Of a DNA stretch of 7,987 bases, positions 6,087 to 7,987 are shown one piece after another. A model generated the notes under the pieces. The model did no database searches, was not told the origin of the DNA, and was given only the letters and a program-made list of their open reading frames with translations. The first letter of the stretch is position 1; every line of letters begins with the position of its first letter. The position numbers and the translations under genes were made by a program. This stretch comes from Armatimonadota bacterium. GTDB lineage: Bacteria; Armatimonadota; Armatimonadia; Armatimonadales; Armatimonadaceae. Location of the stretch: positions 1-7,987 of the forward strand of contig JACMIS010000759.1 of assembly GCA_014381035.1 (NCBI GenBank), given 5' to 3'.

Positions 6087-6968
6087 ATGTTCCGAAACGC
6101 TCACCACCGAATGTCTGTGAAACGTGCCTTTACTTCGGCGAAATCCGCCCGAAGCGGATTTACGCTGATCGAACTGCTCGTCGTTATCGCGATAATAGCC
6201 ATCCTCGCCGCGATACTCTTTCCGGTATTCGCCCAAGCCCGAGAGAAGGCACGTATGGCTGCTTGCTTGTCAAACATGAAGCAACTCGCCATTGGAATGC
6301 AAATGTACGCGCAGGATTACGACGAGACCTTCGCCTATGCCGCCAACTACGATATAACCCCGGCTTCCGCCCGCCCGATCTGGCCCGTCATGATCCAGCC
6401 GTATGTCAAGAGCGAAGGGATTTTCCGTTGCCCGAGTGCGAGCAACGATGCCTACTCGACGAACTGGAACGCACGGTGTTATCCTTCTATCGGGTTTTCC
6501 GGGCAGATGGCGTTCGGTTCGGCACCGTTCACACCGGGACAGGAGTATTTCCCCGATACTGTGCCGGTCTCCTATGTGCAGGAACCGGCGCGAACCCCGT
6601 TTTTCGCGGAAACGCCGAACGCCGACGTGATTACGGAAGCATGTTCGGCGGCGACCACGAAAAACCGCTCGTATGTGTTCGACGCCTGCGTTGCGGGCAG
6701 CAAGGTGAACGCCGCCGACCCGCGCCTTTCAACGCCGTTGATCGCTGATGTGGATCTGGTAAAAAAACTGGGGGCACCGCCGACCTCGCTCGCTGCAGGG
6801 CAACTCAAACCCGTTTTCGCCCGACATCACGCCAGGGGGGATAACAGCGGTCGCACCACGGTCCTGCTCGCCGACGGTCACGCCAAAACCTATAGCGCGG
6901 CACAGATTCTCGATCAGGATAAGGGGGCGAACCTGCTCTGGCGGTTCCGGGGTTGCCCGACCCCGTAG
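6087..6968 (+). CDS. Prepilin-like secreted protein with N-terminal methylation motif
   Basis: A 293-residue protein exported by a type IV pilus / type II secretion-like system and trimmed by prepilin peptidase. A basic leader (residues 1-24) is followed by G24-FTLIE (25-29) with Glu at +5, then a hydrophobic helix to about residue 50 ([20 protein letters not shown]). [14 protein letters not shown] is the form common in Armatimonadota. After it comes [24 protein letters not shown] (57-80, shared in DUF1559-like and related pseudopilins) and a globular domain with several Cys. The end holds [10 protein letters not shown] and LADGHAK, like the H-x-DG signature of that family. The start at 6087 is chosen over a GTG at 6039 (in frame, overlapping the TPR gene) because AAAGGA (6074-6079) lies seven bases upstream and the GTG would precede the -10 box. 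Members are very numerous per genome, so the specific role is open. Confidence 0.92.
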   Translation: MFRNAHHRMSVKRAFTSAKSARSGFTLIELLVVIAIIAILAAILFPVFAQAREKARMAACLSNMKQLAIGMQMYAQDYDETFAYAANYDITPASARPIWPVMIQPYVKSEGIFRCPSASNDAYSTNWNARCYPSIGFSGQMAFGSAPFTPGQEYFPDTVPVSYVQEPARTPFFAETPNADVITEACSAATTKNRSYVFDACVAGSKVNAADPRLSTPLIADVDLVKKLGAPPTSLAAGQLKPVFARHHARGDNSGRTTVLLADGHAKTYSAAQILDQDKGANLLWRFRGCPTP

Positions 6969-6992
6969 CCATTAAAACAGGTCCGGTTGGGG

Positions 6993-7037
6993 ATGAAAAT
7001 GCCCCGAAATATTGCCAGTATTTCGGGGCATTTTCGT
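6993..7037 (+). terminator. Strong rho-independent terminator after the prepilin gene
   Basis: A perfect 17-bp stem pairs 6995-7011 with 7019-7035 around the loop TTGCCAG. It has a GCCCCG core and A-rich/T-rich ends (GAAAATG against CATTTTC); a G-T and an A-T pair extend it by two. It starts 25 bases after the stop codon. Because the arms end in A and T runs, it could act in both directions, but no minus-strand gene lies to its right within the window. Confidence 0.9.
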
Positions 7038-7056
7038 CGCAGTCCACACCCGGAAA

Positions 7057-7065
7057 TGATATACT
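7057..7065 (+). promoter_or_regulatory. Extended -10 promoter of the splB-like gene
   Basis: TGATATACT fits an extended -10 element (TG, one base, TATACT with 5 of 6 matches at 7060-7065). No convincing -35 is seen, as is common with extended -10 promoters. The predicted start is near 7072, giving a ~30-nt leader. It lies just after the terminator of the previous gene, as expected for a separate unit. Confidence 0.6.
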
Positions 7066-7101
7066 GAAAGCGTAGAGTTTACACGAAAGAGGAATCATCC
7101 G

Positions 7102-7987
7102 ATGGCTTACCAACTCGCCATGCTGGAGACGCCCGACGCTTCTCCTGTTTCTATCGCCCCCACTGAATCCCGCCTCTGGTCTCCGCGCCGAGTGGTCTTT
7201 ACCCCGGATGCGCTACGAGAAACGTGGGGACAGAGCATCTATACTCGCGTTGCGGCACTCGGTCTGACGATTGAGATACTCAAGTCCAACCGCCTGACCG
7301 ATCTGCGCGGCACCGACGAGCGCGATACGTACCGTCGTGCGAAGCAGACGCTCGCAATTGTGAACGCGCCCGCGTCCCAGTTCGACCTGCCGCCCATTCC
7401 GCCCAGCGCGGATTACCAGTTTCATTTAGCACAGGGTTGCCCGGCGCACTGCCAGTATTGTTACTTAGCCGGAAGCCTGTCAGGACCGCCGGTAGTACGC
7501 GCCTACGCCAACCTGCCGCAAATCCAGCTAAATCTGCTTCGCTACGCGGGCACGGACGGAGCAACCAAGTCCTTCGAAGCATCCTGTTATACCGACCCGC
7601 TCGGCATCGAGCACCTCACCGGTTCGCTCTCGGACACCATCCGTTTTTTTGGACAGCAGAGCGGAATGCACCTGCGCTTCGTCACCAAGTTCGATGCAGT
7701 AGACGGCTTGCTCAACATCGCGCACAAGGGCAAGACACGCGCCCGGTTTTCCCTGAACGCCGACCGTGTTTCGCGCCGGTTCGAGGGCGGCACGGCGACG
7801 GTAGACAAACGTATCGCCGCCATGACGAAGATGGCGCGGGCGGGGTATCCAGTCGGGGGCGTTCTCGCGCCGATCATGCCGTTCGACAACTGGCAGGAGG
7901 AGTACAGTGACCTGCTTCGCCGCGTCGCCAAATCCCTCGCGGACACACCGTGCGACCTGACTTTCGAGTTGATCACGCACCGGTTCA
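7102..7987 (+). CDS. splB: Spore photoproduct lyase homologue, radical SAM (runs off right edge)
   Basis: The enzyme reverses the UV lesion spore photoproduct (5-thyminyl-5,6-dihydrothymine) in DNA, using S-adenosylmethionine and a [4Fe-4S] cluster. The frame is open from the ATG at 7102 to the window edge (295 residues; B. subtilis SplB is ~340). Seen motifs: GCPAHCQYCYL (112-122), with C113, C117 and C120 as the cluster ligands (C-x3-C-x2-C, as in SPL) and Y119/Y121 at the positions of the tyrosines of the B. subtilis enzyme; then FEASCYTDPLGIEHLTGSL (158-176), in which C162 lies 49 residues after the first cluster Cys and probably matches the hydrogen-donor C141 of B. subtilis (51 residues). 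LRFVTKFDAVDGLL (191-204) and RARFSLNADRVSRRFEGG (213-230) are also typical. A ribosome site AAAGAGGAA lies at 7086-7094. The end of the TIM barrel and the C-terminus are missing. A different radical SAM lyase of this family is possible but less likely. Confidence 0.9.
   Translation, partial: MAYQLAMLETPDASPVSIAPTESRLWSPRRVVFTPDALRETWGQSIYTRVAALGLTIEILKSNRLTDLRGTDERDTYRRAKQTLAIVNAPASQFDLPPIPPSADYQFHLAQGCPAHCQYCYLAGSLSGPPVVRAYANLPQIQLNLLRYAGTDGATKSFEASCYTDPLGIEHLTGSLSDTIRFFGQQSGMHLRFVTKFDAVDGLLNIAHKGKTRARFSLNADRVSRRFEGGTATVDKRIAAMTKMARAGYPVGGVLAPIMPFDNWQEEYSDLLRRVAKSLADTPCDLTFELITHRF

Noticed and set aside
1..7987. CRISPR array, tRNA, rRNA, insertion sequence or prophage genes
   Set aside because: No spaced direct repeats, no cloverleaf-like sequence, no transposase or integrase motifs, and no terminal inverted repeats were seen apart from the trpE palindrome.

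Overview
This window most likely comes from a GC-rich member of the Armatimonadota. The best clue is the prepilin-like protein at 6087-6968, whose N-terminus ([17 protein letters not shown] followed by [14 protein letters not shown]) is the form found in the large prepilin families of that phylum. This is inference from recalled family features. There is no rRNA or tRNA here to confirm it.

Left part, minus strand (1-3280). The 5' end of trpE (anthranilate synthase component I) runs off the left edge. It lies 23 nt downstream of a TagA/WecG-family glycosyltransferase gene, which has a consensus TATAAT so close to its start codon that the mRNA may be leaderless. Upstream of these, and separated by an intrinsic terminator, is a gene for a glycine-zipper, repeat-containing protein of unknown function. 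It has a long leader and a possible sigma-B-like promoter. Next comes a HAD-superfamily phosphatase/phosphomutase gene with a clear Shine-Dalgarno site.

Right part, plus strand (3331-7987). A Gfo/Idh/MocA-type oxidoreductase gene starts 50 bp from the divergent HAD gene. It is followed after 48 nt by a cytoplasmic TPR protein gene, probably in the same transcript. A prepilin-like gene then has its own perfect -10 box and ends in a strong 17-bp terminator hairpin. The last gene, with an extended -10 promoter, is a spore photoproduct lyase (SplB) homologue cut by the right edge. Its radical-SAM cysteines and a candidate hydrogen-donor cysteine are visible.

Most of the window is ordinary housekeeping or accessory content, and I see no defence island, CRISPR array, prophage or insertion sequence. 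The items most worth a second look are: a near-perfect 30-bp-arm GC-rich palindrome that sits in frame inside trpE, in the linker between its two domains; the splB homologue in an organism with no visible sporulation context; the glycine-zipper repeat protein with its stress-type promoter candidate; and the possible leaderless tagA-trpE transcription unit.
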